A stretch of 64,000 nt of DNA, from positions 1 through 64,000 of the forward strand of contig CAZVFC010000049.1 in assembly GCA_964625855.1 (NCBI GenBank), given 5' to 3'. The translations under genes and the position numbers were made by a program. Below are positions 1-8,365 of this stretch, in pieces (the first letter of the stretch is position 1; each line of letters begins with the position of its first letter). The stretch comes from JAPLUA01 sp964625855 (lineage in GTDB: Bacteria; Verrucomicrobiota; Verrucomicrobiia; Limisphaerales; UBA8199). The notes beneath the pieces were generated by a model. The model saw only the letters and a program-made list of their open reading frames with translations, had not been told where the DNA came from and made no database searches.

Positions 1-641
1 TCAAGCGGCGAACTGCATTCTGCGGATAACGATTTCCTAACTCGCTTGTTTTAGGACTAGCCGCGCGCTCACTCACTCAGCCCACGAGGCCCTCGGGGGC
101 GAGCATGGCTCTAAGCCCCTAGTCCTCGACCCCTTCGCAGGCGGTGGCTCGATACCCCTGGAAGCCTATGAATCACCCATAATCCGGCGCCCTCGACACG
201 GCTGCAGCCCGGCCCCGCACAAACCACCGTACCGGCCAACCGGACAGCCGACGAATCGACCTTCTGGCGCCGAAAGACCCCTCTCTCCGGCACGCCGACT
301 CGCTTCAACGGCTCCAATCAAAGCGCTCAGTCGCTTCAGGGTCGGTATGGGCAAGGCAGATGAAGTCCGCCTGGGCCTCCCCAAACGGCCTGGATAAAGG
401 ATTTGACTCAATCCGCAAAGACTCCAGGGACTAGAGTAATCCCCATGTCAGACACTACCCGCTTGGAACTTGCATTAGAAACGTTGGCTCCGGTTTCGCC
501 GCAGTTGGCTGTGAAGCTTCAGCGACTTCAGAACTGCGAGCTGCCAGAAGCCGGGAGTCCCGCGCACGTTCTCGATTTGTGGGCTGGCACTGGCCACACC
601 TTCACTGGTCAAAACGTTCCTTGAGATTCCACCGCAGCAAC
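1..641. other. stretch with no supportable gene
   Basis: I see no convincing coding region, RNA gene or repeat here. The short open frames on either strand lack recognisable motifs and overlap one another. The stretch lies beyond the 3' end of the minus-strand NTF2-like gene, so it may simply be intergenic or decayed sequence. Confidence 0.5.
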
Positions 642-1202
642 CTAGCGTTTGTCCTCCGTTGGCGGGAGCTTGCAGGACTGCCACGCAAGGAACCGCCAGC
701 GCCGCTGCTCCTCCCGCCATACAGCAAGGAAAACCAGTCGGACGTCCGCTTTGCCATCCGCGCTGGAGGCCTTCACGCGGGCGCGGCCAGCCATCAACGC
801 TATTCCGGGCGCGGGGAAGGTGAAATTCCGCTGTTCATACTCAATGGACAGGTACCGCGAACGTCCGTCCACTTGCGATTGAATGAAAGAGGATTTGGTG
901 TCCATCTGGCCATTGGAATGGCTGTAACGGAGATCGTCCGACAGGATGGCCCTCAGCCGCGCCTTGTCGGCGGCGATTGTTGCCGCGACCCGCTCATCGT
1001 CGGCCGCGCGCAACGACTTAATCAGGGCACTGCTCGCACGCGGCTGGCCGCGGTCCACCCCTGCGACCTCCGAGCTTGAATTACTATCGCCAGGGGACTC
1101 TGCGCCAAGTACCGGAAGAGTCGCAACAAGGGCAATCAGAGCCAGGGCGATCGCCCATCGGTCCCAGACGCCAAGGTACCCCTGTTCAAAGTGCATTTCC
1201 AT
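642..1202 (-). CDS. secreted NTF2-like (SnoaL/DUF4440-type) protein
   Basis: A 186-residue protein with a hydrophobic N-terminal segment (about residues 15-33, ending LPVLGAES) that looks like a signal peptide. The mature part resembles the DUF4440/NTF2-like fold: an N-terminal helix (ALIKSLRAADDERVAATIA), a middle section with LRAILSDDLRYSHSNG, and C-terminal strands (DVRLVFLAVW, RRWRFLAWQ). This fold is a cone-shaped pocket used by small enzymes and ligand-binding proteins; nothing here fixes the ligand. It follows the MFS gene by about 21 bases on the same strand and is probably the last gene of the run that starts near 8062. Fold assignment is fairly sure, function is not. Confidence 0.65.
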   Translation of the reverse strand: MEMHFEQGYLGVWDRWAIALALIALVATLPVLGAESPGDSNSSSEVAGVDRGQPRASSALIKSLRAADDERVAATIAADKARLRAILSDDLRYSHSNGQMDTKSSFIQSQVDGRSRYLSIEYEQRNFTFPAPGIALMAGRARVKASSADGKADVRLVFLAVWREEQRRWRFLAWQSCKLPPTEDKR

Positions 1203-1223
1203 ATCGTGTATCTTGAGTTTGAT

Positions 1224-2540
1224 CTAAACACCACGCCCACCGCGCTGAGCGGTGACCGAAGGAAGCCCATTCGCCGGCGCGACGGGGCCTGCAGATTGTT
1301 CTTCCCGCTCGACCTCAGCCCGAGGCCTGAGCAAGAGGATGAGCAGAGCGCTGAGCAGGGCCACAGCGGCGGACGCCGCAAATGCCGCCGAGAATTTGAT
1401 GCCGTGATCGCGCATCCACCCGAGAGCGACTGTCGCCACCGCGCCGAGGCTGAATGCGACGAGGTTCATGAAACCGTAGCCTGTGGCGCGGTGTTCCGGT
1501 CGTGCTATCTGGCACAGAATGGGCATGTTATTCGTGTCCCAAAAACCATACCCGATGCCGAACAGGAGCATAAACCCAATGGCAGCCGGCAAGCTCCACG
1601 CGTATCCAAGCCCGAGCAAAGCCGGGACGAGCAGCAGGCATCCCGTAGCGCTGGTGAAGATGCGCCCCCGACGGGTTGAGCGCATCCAGTAGTCCGCCAA
1701 CACGCCGCCGAGCAAGACGCCTGCGAACGAGCCTAACTGGATGTAGCCAGTGGCCGAAAGCCCCGCCGGCCCTTCCTTCAAATGGAACGTGTCCGCCAGG
1801 TAGGTCGGAAGCCAATTCCGGGTCACCCACCCCGAAATAGCGGGAAGGGCGAAGTACAGAACCAAAAGCCAGAACGCCGGTTGCGACCATAGCGCGCGCA
1901 AGGTTTCCGGGATCGAGTCACGTACCTCTGCCGGTTCTCTTCCCGCCATGGTTCTTTCCTTGTCCCTCAAACCGAGGATCAAAACAAACGAATAGGCAAC
2001 TCCGGCCGCGCCGAACCACGTGAAGCAGTTCCGCCAGGAGCTCATCTGTGCGACGTACCCTCCGATGCCGCCTAGCGCCATACCCACGTAAAGGCCGCTC
2101 ATGTGGATTCCCACTGCCCGCGCACGCGTCTGCCCTGGATGAAAGTCTGCTATCAGAGCTAGGGCCGCGGGAAAGTACAGGGCCTCGCTGATCCCCATGA
2201 GCGCCCGGCAGGAGAACATCTGCCAATACGTTGTGCAGTACCCTGTGGCCCACGTCACGGCGGACCATGCGAAAAGGCTGCCGATCACCGCCCCTCGCTT
2301 GCCAAACCGGTCGGCAACGTAGCCTCCCACCGGGCTAAGCACCGCATACACCCACATAAACACTGCCATCAGGGTCCCGAAGTCCTGATCGTTTGCTATG
2401 CTCGGAATGTCGGCCCGAATGGACGCGCGGATAGTGGCAACCATCTGGCGATCCAGATAGTTCAGCATGACGACGGGCCAGAGCAGGCCGACCACGACCC
2501 ACGCGTAGCCAGTACGCGATGTCAACTTGATGGAATTCAC
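1224..2540 (-). CDS. MFS transporter, hexuronate/anion:cation symporter type
   Basis: A 438-residue major facilitator protein with about twelve hydrophobic segments. Near the N-terminus NYLDRQMVATIRA is typical of the ACS (ExuT/GudP-like) group that imports sugar acids. The loop after the second membrane segment carries the MFS motif GGYVADRFGKRGAV. The start is GTG at 2540 and overlaps the TGA stop of the upstream aldolase (GTGA), which implies translational coupling. Its neighbour is an HpaI-type aldolase, so a likely role is import of an acidic sugar whose 2-keto-3-deoxy derivative the aldolase cleaves; that substrate is inferred. The C-terminal tail after the last helix (REEQSAGPVAPAN) is polar and probably cytoplasmic. 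Confidence 0.85.
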   Translation of the reverse strand: MNSIKLTSRTGYAWVVVGLLWPVVMLNYLDRQMVATIRASIRADIPSIANDQDFGTLMAVFMWVYAVLSPVGGYVADRFGKRGAVIGSLFAWSAVTWATGYCTTYWQMFSCRALMGISEALYFPAALALIADFHPGQTRARAVGIHMSGLYVGMALGGIGGYVAQMSSWRNCFTWFGAAGVAYSFVLILGLRDKERTMAGREPAEVRDSIPETLRALWSQPAFWLLVLYFALPAISGWVTRNWLPTYLADTFHLKEGPAGLSATGYIQLGSFAGVLLGGVLADYWMRSTRRGRIFTSATGCLLLVPALLGLGYAWSLPAAIGFMLLFGIGYGFWDTNNMPILCQIARPEHRATGYGFMNLVAFSLGAVATVALGWMRDHGIKFSAAFAASAAVALLSALLILLLRPRAEVEREEQSAGPVAPANGLPSVTAQRGGRGV

Positions 2541-3382
2541 GGGGCGGCACGCCCTGCTCCCGCCGGACTCTCTGGCGGTCGCGAACGCTGCCCGTTGTGA
2601 CTTCGTTTTGTGCCATTCATCGCTCTGCGCACCTCGTCGTAAGCCTGCTTTTCAGCCGCCGCGAAGAGCGCGTAATCATTGCCACATGCCACGAATTGGA
2701 TGCCCCGGTCCACCCAAAAACGCACTCTCGCCTCCGTATTTTCGCCTACCGCTATGCCCACCGGAACCCCCGCGCTCCTGCATTTGGAGATGGTCTCGTC
2801 AATTAACGCGAGGTTCTCCGGGTCTCGCAAGTGATTAAGTCTGCCGATTGAACCGGACAGGTCGCAGGGGCCAATGATCACTCCGTCAATATGCGAAACC
2901 GCCAAAATCTCATCCAGATTGCGCACGGCCAGACGACTTTCAACCTGGATAAAGCGGCAAAAGGAATCGGCGGCATTTGCGATATACTCCGTTAAATCCG
3001 CGATCCCGTATTTGGCCGCCCGGAGCGGGCCGAAGCCTCGGGCTCCGTCAGGAGGGTAGATACAGGCATCCATGGCCCGCTTCGCCTCCTCCGCCGACTG
3101 AATCATGGGGAAGATAATGCCGTCGGGGCCCATTTCCAGGACGCGCTTCGCGAGGTAGGCCCCATTGGAGGGGATGCGCACAACAGAAGCGGCGCCGGCG
3201 GCTCGGGCAGCGATGATCTGCATCAAAAGCGTTTGGTAATCCGTGGCGGAGTGCTCGGTGTCAAGCCAGATAAAATCGTACCCTATATTGCCGATCAATT
3301 CCGTAATGGAGGGCTCGGCCAGGTCCTGAATCGCACCGACAAGTGCCTCTCCGCGGCGCAGTTTTTCTTTAAACTCTTTCAT
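2537..3382 (-). CDS. HpcH/HpaI family class II aldolase (2-keto-3-deoxy acid aldolase)
   Basis: A 281-residue member of the metal-dependent HpcH/HpaI aldolases, which cleave 2-keto-3-deoxy or 4-hydroxy-2-keto acids to pyruvate plus an aldehyde. The catalytic set is visible: DTEHS (His44, the base), VRIPSN (Arg69), QVES (Glu148) and GPCDLSGSIG (Asp174); the last two are the expected metal ligands, at nearly the same numbering as E. coli HpaI. Length is close to the family norm, with about 20 extra basic residues at the C-terminus. It overlaps the MFS start by four bases and follows the sialidase gene after a 131-base gap, so it could also have its own promoter. The exact substrate cannot be read from the sequence. 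Confidence 0.88.
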   Translation of the reverse strand: MKEFKEKLRRGEALVGAIQDLAEPSITELIGNIGYDFIWLDTEHSATDYQTLLMQIIAARAAGAASVVRIPSNGAYLAKRVLEMGPDGIIFPMIQSAEEAKRAMDACIYPPDGARGFGPLRAAKYGIADLTEYIANAADSFCRFIQVESRLAVRNLDEILAVSHIDGVIIGPCDLSGSIGRLNHLRDPENLALIDETISKCRSAGVPVGIAVGENTEARVRFWVDRGIQFVACGNDYALFAAAEKQAYDEVRRAMNGTKRSHNGQRSRPPESPAGAGRAAP

Positions 3383-3513
3383 AGTGTTCGCTTCATAGCA
3401 AAATGATCGGGATTAACGCGGCCCTAGCCTAACTTCCTTTCGCAACCACCCCAGACTGGGAGATGAGAATTCTCAACATCGAGCGTGGACTGACGCCTCC
3501 GTTTCTTCAGCCT

Positions 3514-4665
3514 TTACTGGTTCGGGAGCGTCAGCCGATAGCCACGGATGTAGGCCTTGGGCGCATCGTCCACGATGTAGTTCACGATCAGCACGCGCCT
3601 GTCATCCAACTGCACCCAGTCGGAGTAACCGCCGTCGGGGTCTGCGCTGCTGTCGTGATCCAACTGGGTAAGCATGACCTTCTGCCGGCCCGTGCTCTTC
3701 TCAAGCGCCGTCCGCTCCGAAAACACGGCGGCGTAGAGGTCGCGCGCCGAGGAGGAGCGGCCGTCGTAATCCCGGTAGGTCATCAGGATATCCCCGCTGG
3801 CGAGGAACCCCACGCTGGGGCGGTGGCAGTGCGGAATCTTGATCTGGTAAACGCCGTCCCACGTGAGTCCGCCGTCCTTGGAGAAGGCGGTGCAACAATC
3901 CTCCCCGGTGAACGAATTCTCGCGCATGAACGCCACCAGTGTCCCATCCGAGAGTTGGAGCACCGCGGGTTCGATGAGGAAGAATCGCTTATCTTTCGCG
4001 ACCGTGATCCGGGGCGTCCACGTTGTTCCGCCATCTCGGCTGATATGTCCGTAAATCCCGGATTTCTTGACCTCCGGATCGTATACGCTCACGCACAAGA
4101 GGAGGTTACCGTCGCGCAACTCGCGCACTTTGTCCGAACAATAACCCCGGATGCCTAGCTTGCGGCCGTCCGCCCAGGTCTTTCCGTCATCTCTGCTCTC
4201 CCAAAGCCACATCTGGTGTGGTTGCTGGGGGTCAAGTTCATGCCCGATCCTGCGGTCGCAGGCTATCAGGACGCGCCCGTCACGGAGAGTCGATATCCGG
4301 ATGCTGTTCCAATGTTCGGCGCGCATGGTCGTTTCCCCGATGTACTGTTTCCTGGACCACGTGGCGCCGCCATCTGTGCTCTCGCGCAGGGTGATATGCG
4401 TGTTGTCCCGGTTCCCGTGCGACACGCATTCGTTGTAGGCGCAGAGCAGTTTTCCCGTCCGGGTGCGAACGAGGGTAGGCCACCCTTCCATAAAACCGTC
4501 GTCCCGGCTCAGGGTGAACTTCTCGATGTTCAGGAAGGGATGCGGCGCGGCGACGGCACCAGAAGACATGATCCATGCGGTGAATGCCGCAGCAGCCAAG
4601 ATGAGGGTTCTGAAGTGTACAATCACGCTTATATTCCTCGTGTGGCTCGGAGGGTGAATTCTCAT
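3514..4665 (-). CDS. secreted BNR-repeat sialidase-family protein
   Basis: A 383-residue protein with a signal peptide (hydrophobic LILAAAAFTAWIMSSGAVAA) and a six-bladed sialidase-type fold. Four Asp-boxes (S-x-D-x-G-x-T-W) are visible: STDGGATW, SRDDGKTW, SRDGGTTW and SKDGGLTW. Early residues around WPTLVRTRTGKLLCAYNE fit the first blade of exo-sialidase-like hydrolases. Proteins of this family in Verrucomicrobiota are often annotated as exo-alpha-sialidase but may act on other sugars; the full catalytic Arg triad and Tyr/Glu pair cannot be confirmed by eye. The ATG at 4665 overlaps the TGA of the upstream pseudopilin gene (ATGA). An internal GTG about 15 codons later would give a tidier signal peptide and is a possible alternative start. 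Confidence 0.8.
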   Translation of the reverse strand: MRIHPPSHTRNISVIVHFRTLILAAAAFTAWIMSSGAVAAPHPFLNIEKFTLSRDDGFMEGWPTLVRTRTGKLLCAYNECVSHGNRDNTHITLRESTDGGATWSRKQYIGETTMRAEHWNSIRISTLRDGRVLIACDRRIGHELDPQQPHQMWLWESRDDGKTWADGRKLGIRGYCSDKVRELRDGNLLLCVSVYDPEVKKSGIYGHISRDGGTTWTPRITVAKDKRFFLIEPAVLQLSDGTLVAFMRENSFTGEDCCTAFSKDGGLTWDGVYQIKIPHCHRPSVGFLASGDILMTYRDYDGRSSSARDLYAAVFSERTALEKSTGRQKVMLTQLDHDSSADPDGGYSDWVQLDDRRVLIVNYIVDDAPKAYIRGYRLTLPNQ

Positions 4666-5531
4666 TGATTATCCAGCGTGGTCGAACGGGACTGCAGCCA
4701 TGGCAAATCAATAAGAGCCAAGTCCTTATTGTTGCCGACATAGACATTTACCACTCGTGTTCCAGGGATGAGCGGCGGCATGGTGCTCCGCCAGCGATGC
4801 ACCTCGCTGTGCCCGTCGGCAAAAGAAAAGCCGGATGCATTCCCGTGGTAATTGCCAGGGATGTTGACCAACAACGCCGTTCCCGGCGGGGCCATGTCCA
4901 CACCGAAATGACCGTCATCAATGCTGTCCTCGCGTTCGTCCACCATCACGAAAACCTCGGACGGGGGCATTGGCATGGTCATGTCCGATAACTTCTTGAA
5001 CACCTTGAAGCCGGGTGAGTGCGAGAGCCGGCCGTTGTAGAGCCAGCAATTCATCGCGACGGAACGGACTCGCGGAGCGCCTCTGGAGGTCGAGCGGTCG
5101 CCGGGACATTTCCAAATGCTGACGTTTGGCGAATACTGGTGAAGCATACTTTGCTGCAACAGCCAGGTATTCGTGTTGTCCGTGCTATTGGCATGGTCCA
5201 GGATGCCTGAAATATAGGTCTTACCAATGCCGTCGGTGCCATAGTAACCTGTCAAGTTTGGCACGAGCCTATCCCCGTTGTCCTGCGCATACATGAACCA
5301 CGCCAGGCCAAGTTGCTTTTGGTTGTTCATGCACCGGATTCCCTGGGCCTTCGACTTGGCCCGCCCCAGCGCCGGAAGCAACATTGCCGCGAGGATGGCG
5401 ATGATGGCGATGACAACGAGCAGCTCGATCAGTGTAAAACCCGTTGACGTCGTGGCTTGTGGGAGCTTGAGGTTTCGATGAGCAGGCGGTTGAGTTTTCA
5501 TACTGTTGGCGCCGTTTAGGTGCATGGTCAC
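4662..5531 (-). CDS. type II secretion pseudopilin-like protein (DUF1559-like)
   Basis: A 289-residue protein with a prepilin cleavage/methylation signature, GFTLIELLVVIAIIAILAAML, at about residues 31-51 after a basic leader. This is followed by ALGRAKSKAQGIRCMNNQKQLGLAWFMYAQDN, typical of the PulG-like proteins expanded in Verrucomicrobiota and Planctomycetota. The C-terminal part has the FADGHSEVHRW signature of the H-X9-DG type. Family members are processed by prepilin peptidase and insert in the inner membrane; individual functions are unknown. It sits 14 bases after the large LamG gene and overlaps the sialidase start by four bases, so it is probably co-expressed with both. Confidence 0.85.
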   Translation of the reverse strand: MTMHLNGANSMKTQPPAHRNLKLPQATTSTGFTLIELLVVIAIIAILAAMLLPALGRAKSKAQGIRCMNNQKQLGLAWFMYAQDNGDRLVPNLTGYYGTDGIGKTYISGILDHANSTDNTNTWLLQQSMLHQYSPNVSIWKCPGDRSTSRGAPRVRSVAMNCWLYNGRLSHSPGFKVFKKLSDMTMPMPPSEVFVMVDEREDSIDDGHFGVDMAPPGTALLVNIPGNYHGNASGFSFADGHSEVHRWRSTMPPLIPGTRVVNVYVGNNKDLALIDLPWLQSRSTTLDNQ

Positions 5532-5545
5532 AACCCGGTCGGCGG

Positions 5546-8062
5546 TTACTGCTTCAGAACGTAGAAGCTCAGGCTCTTTGCGGGATCGATAATGTCGGTG
5601 GACAGTTGCAAATTCCCGCTCACATCGAACGCGTTAGTTGATACAGGGGTCCATTGGGACAGCGGCAAAGCCAGATCTGTGCTTTGCAGAAGAACGACCT
5701 GGCCTGCGGGAGTTCCGCCGGTAGCGGTGAGCGTAAGCGTGGATCCGTTTACGGAAAACCCGGTGATGGTCGCTCGAGCGGCTGTGACGGTCAACGTTGC
5801 AGGCGCCGTTTGAGCTTGAACGAGACCCTCATAGCTTAAGACTTGGCAGGCGTACTGCGCTCCATCCATGTCGAAGGTCGTCGGTGGTGTGGTATAGGTT
5901 GTATTGGTCGCGCCAAGGATCACGACATTGTTTGAGAGCCATTGGTAGCCGCCGATAAAACCGGGTGAAAAACCGGCTGTAAAGGCAGCCACGTTGCCGA
6001 CCAGCACGCTAGTGTTCTGCGGGTTGAGCAGCACAACAGCATTCGTCCCGTTCACTACGTCGAATTGGACGGTATTGTAGTTCATCATGCCCTGGCCGCC
6101 CGAAACGAACGCGCCAAAAGTCGGGCCACTGTATCCCCTGACATCATCACCTTCCCAGTTGCTGATCACCAAGGTATTATCGAAATAGTACGAGGCGGCG
6201 CCAACCTCAGGATCATATATAATCGTGTGGGTGTGATACGCCGTGCCGCTGAATCCATCTGTGGTAAGCGTAACAGTACCAGGATTGCCCCCGTATCCGT
6301 AAATTACCGCCTTCAGATTGTTATCTGAGCCCACGTCGGAAGTGAACGCCATGAAGAATCGCCTACCCAAGCCCACATCTCCATAAAGCAAGCCGAGGGC
6401 GGCAGTGGGCGACCAGTTGTTGTCCACGAAGCGGCAATAAGTTCGGAGGCGCCATCCATTCGTGCGCGCGAGGTCTTGCGAAATCCGGGGAATGCGTGCC
6501 TGGTAGCCGCGGGCGCCCGTGTCTGTAGTAAAATCTACGACTTGCCACGCGTTCAGGCCGTCAGGGTCGCCGGTGACGGGGCCGACAGTGAGGTTTGAGG
6601 TGCCGGTCCAATACGGCTGCCAATATCCGCCCGCTGCAGATTCCGGATCGGGCGGTCCTGAGGCGGAAGTGCCTGCCTCGTAACTAACGCAAGACAGGAC
6701 CAAATTCGGTGTTGTTATGGGTAACTGGGTTCCCGGGGGAACCACGTTGGTGGATGTTCCCGAGCTTCCGGCGACGTTGCTGATTCGGAGGAGATAATTG
6801 CTTCCCGGAGTCTGGGTGCTGGTGAGCAGTTCGATAGTGGTCGGGTTCACCATGGAAACGTTGCTGACCGTCAGCGCGTTGCCTTCAAAAACATAGTTGG
6901 CGATGTCTGTTGCCGAGTCAGGGGTGACAGGCTGAGTGTACCCGACTTGTACATGCTGCAGCGTTAGTAACGCTCTTCCGCTTACGACCGAAACATTCGT
7001 AAACAAGACCGTCAGGGTGGCAGGGGCGGTACCCAGGCCACCGTAGATATTAGTGGCCCATAGCACATAAATCCCTGCGTCTTCGAAGGTCAATGAGGGC
7101 AGGGTCAATGCAGTGTCGGTAGCGCCTGAGACGGGCAGACTGTCTCTGTACCATTGATAAGCAAAAGGGAGAAAGCCATAGTCATTGGTGAAGCCACCAG
7201 TAAGGGTGATAGCGCCTCCGAGTACATTGGTTTGGGAAACTGGATCCAAGGTTACGGTCAGAGGAGTGGGGGTCACGATCGGGGGCTGGCGGTTCGTGTA
7301 GAGCGCCGCGATGTCAGCGTCGGACAGCACGCCGCTGTAAATCCGCACATCGTCCATCGGTCCGACAAAATAATTGGCAGGCAGCCACGGGCTGGTCCCC
7401 CCATGTCCGACGCCTAAGCTTGCGAGCGTACCGTTAACATTGCAGACTCCGACATCGGTCTCTCCGCTGAGCACTCCATCAATGTATATGCGGTGGCCCG
7501 AATTCGTGTTCACGACATCTCGAACAAACGTGAACATGTGGAAAACACCGTCAGCGAGAACGACATTCGTGCTGTAAACGTCATCGTTAGCCGGGCCTCG
7601 GTCAACTGTGAATCTGCAGGCATTGGCGGGTTTCGCGGTACTGGCCTGAATACGCGCGAACACTCCCCCTGGATTTCCGCTATTGGTATTCTGAAGCTGC
7701 ACCAATGTGCGATACCCGCTGTCCACCACTCCGCGCTGGGCCCAGAGGTTAATGGAGAACGAATTAGTCCCGAATTGCAGGGCAGCAACAGGCAAGTCTA
7801 CGTAGGCAAGGTCAGTGAGTAATAGTGACTGACCGATGACACCTGGAGCGCTTAGCGAGTCAAACGTTCCGTTGATCAGGGTACCATCCTGGCCGCCGAC
7901 GGGATCAACAACCGTTGTTCCCGTTGTCTCGTCCAGTGGGTAGTAGTGAGTCAAGGTAGCCGCATGGAGCGGGACTGAGGCCAGTGATATGGCCAAAGTC
8001 AGAGGTAGAAGGGGTTTAGGTGCCGGCATGGCTTTGCTAATAATTTCGAGAATTGCGTTCAT
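5546..8062 (-). CDS. large secreted LamG/Ig-like protein
   Basis: An 838-residue exported protein. The N-terminus holds a signal peptide (PLTLAISLASVPLHAA). Residues about 36-255 form a LamG/concanavalin-like domain opening with LTHYYPLDETTGTTVVDP and closing with MDDVRIYSGVLSDADIAAL. An Ig-like repeat follows (QWYRDSLPVSGATDTALTL), then a second sandwich region and another Ig-like repeat near residues 675-760 (QWLSNNVVILGATNTTY). The C-terminus ends LSFYVLKQ, a tail style shared by other exported proteins in this window. Such LamG proteins usually bind glycans or join surface structures. It is the first gene of the minus-strand run down to the NTF2-like gene. Met12 is an alternative start giving a more compact signal peptide. 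Confidence 0.8.
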   Translation of the reverse strand: MNAILEIISKAMPAPKPLLPLTLAISLASVPLHAATLTHYYPLDETTGTTVVDPVGGQDGTLINGTFDSLSAPGVIGQSLLLTDLAYVDLPVAALQFGTNSFSINLWAQRGVVDSGYRTLVQLQNTNSGNPGGVFARIQASTAKPANACRFTVDRGPANDDVYSTNVVLADGVFHMFTFVRDVVNTNSGHRIYIDGVLSGETDVGVCNVNGTLASLGVGHGGTSPWLPANYFVGPMDDVRIYSGVLSDADIAALYTNRQPPIVTPTPLTVTLDPVSQTNVLGGAITLTGGFTNDYGFLPFAYQWYRDSLPVSGATDTALTLPSLTFEDAGIYVLWATNIYGGLGTAPATLTVLFTNVSVVSGRALLTLQHVQVGYTQPVTPDSATDIANYVFEGNALTVSNVSMVNPTTIELLTSTQTPGSNYLLRISNVAGSSGTSTNVVPPGTQLPITTPNLVLSCVSYEAGTSASGPPDPESAAGGYWQPYWTGTSNLTVGPVTGDPDGLNAWQVVDFTTDTGARGYQARIPRISQDLARTNGWRLRTYCRFVDNNWSPTAALGLLYGDVGLGRRFFMAFTSDVGSDNNLKAVIYGYGGNPGTVTLTTDGFSGTAYHTHTIIYDPEVGAASYYFDNTLVISNWEGDDVRGYSGPTFGAFVSGGQGMMNYNTVQFDVVNGTNAVVLLNPQNTSVLVGNVAAFTAGFSPGFIGGYQWLSNNVVILGATNTTYTTPPTTFDMDGAQYACQVLSYEGLVQAQTAPATLTVTAARATITGFSVNGSTLTLTATGGTPAGQVVLLQSTDLALPLSQWTPVSTNAFDVSGNLQLSTDIIDPAKSLSFYVLKQ

Positions 8063-8365
8063 GGTGAGATGTGGTTTTTAACTTTTCGGTTTCGATGGTG
8101 TACTCGGTGGCTCAGCGTGCGGCGATGGTGGGGTTGAAGTGCATCCTGCCGAATACGCGGAAGCGTTGTCGGAGGATTTCGTTGCGTCTTGCATAGTCAC
8201 GCTTATTGCATCATTGCAGCGCGGGTTCAAGCCGTATGAGCCTTGGGGAGCCGGATTGTCAAAATCGGGCTATCCAAAGGTGCGGTTTGATACATTTTTG
8301 CGGCTTTGTACGCGGCAGAGGGCGGGAAGAATGGAACGGCAGCGCTGCAGGCCTAACAGGGCTTC
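8063..8365. other. intergenic region between the LamG gene and the AraC-type regulator
   Basis: About 300 bases between two genes on the minus strand. It must hold the promoter of the LamG-to-NTF2 run and any terminator of the regulator gene. I see no clear -35/-10 pair and no match to the LacI-type operator found further along the window. Confidence 0.4.
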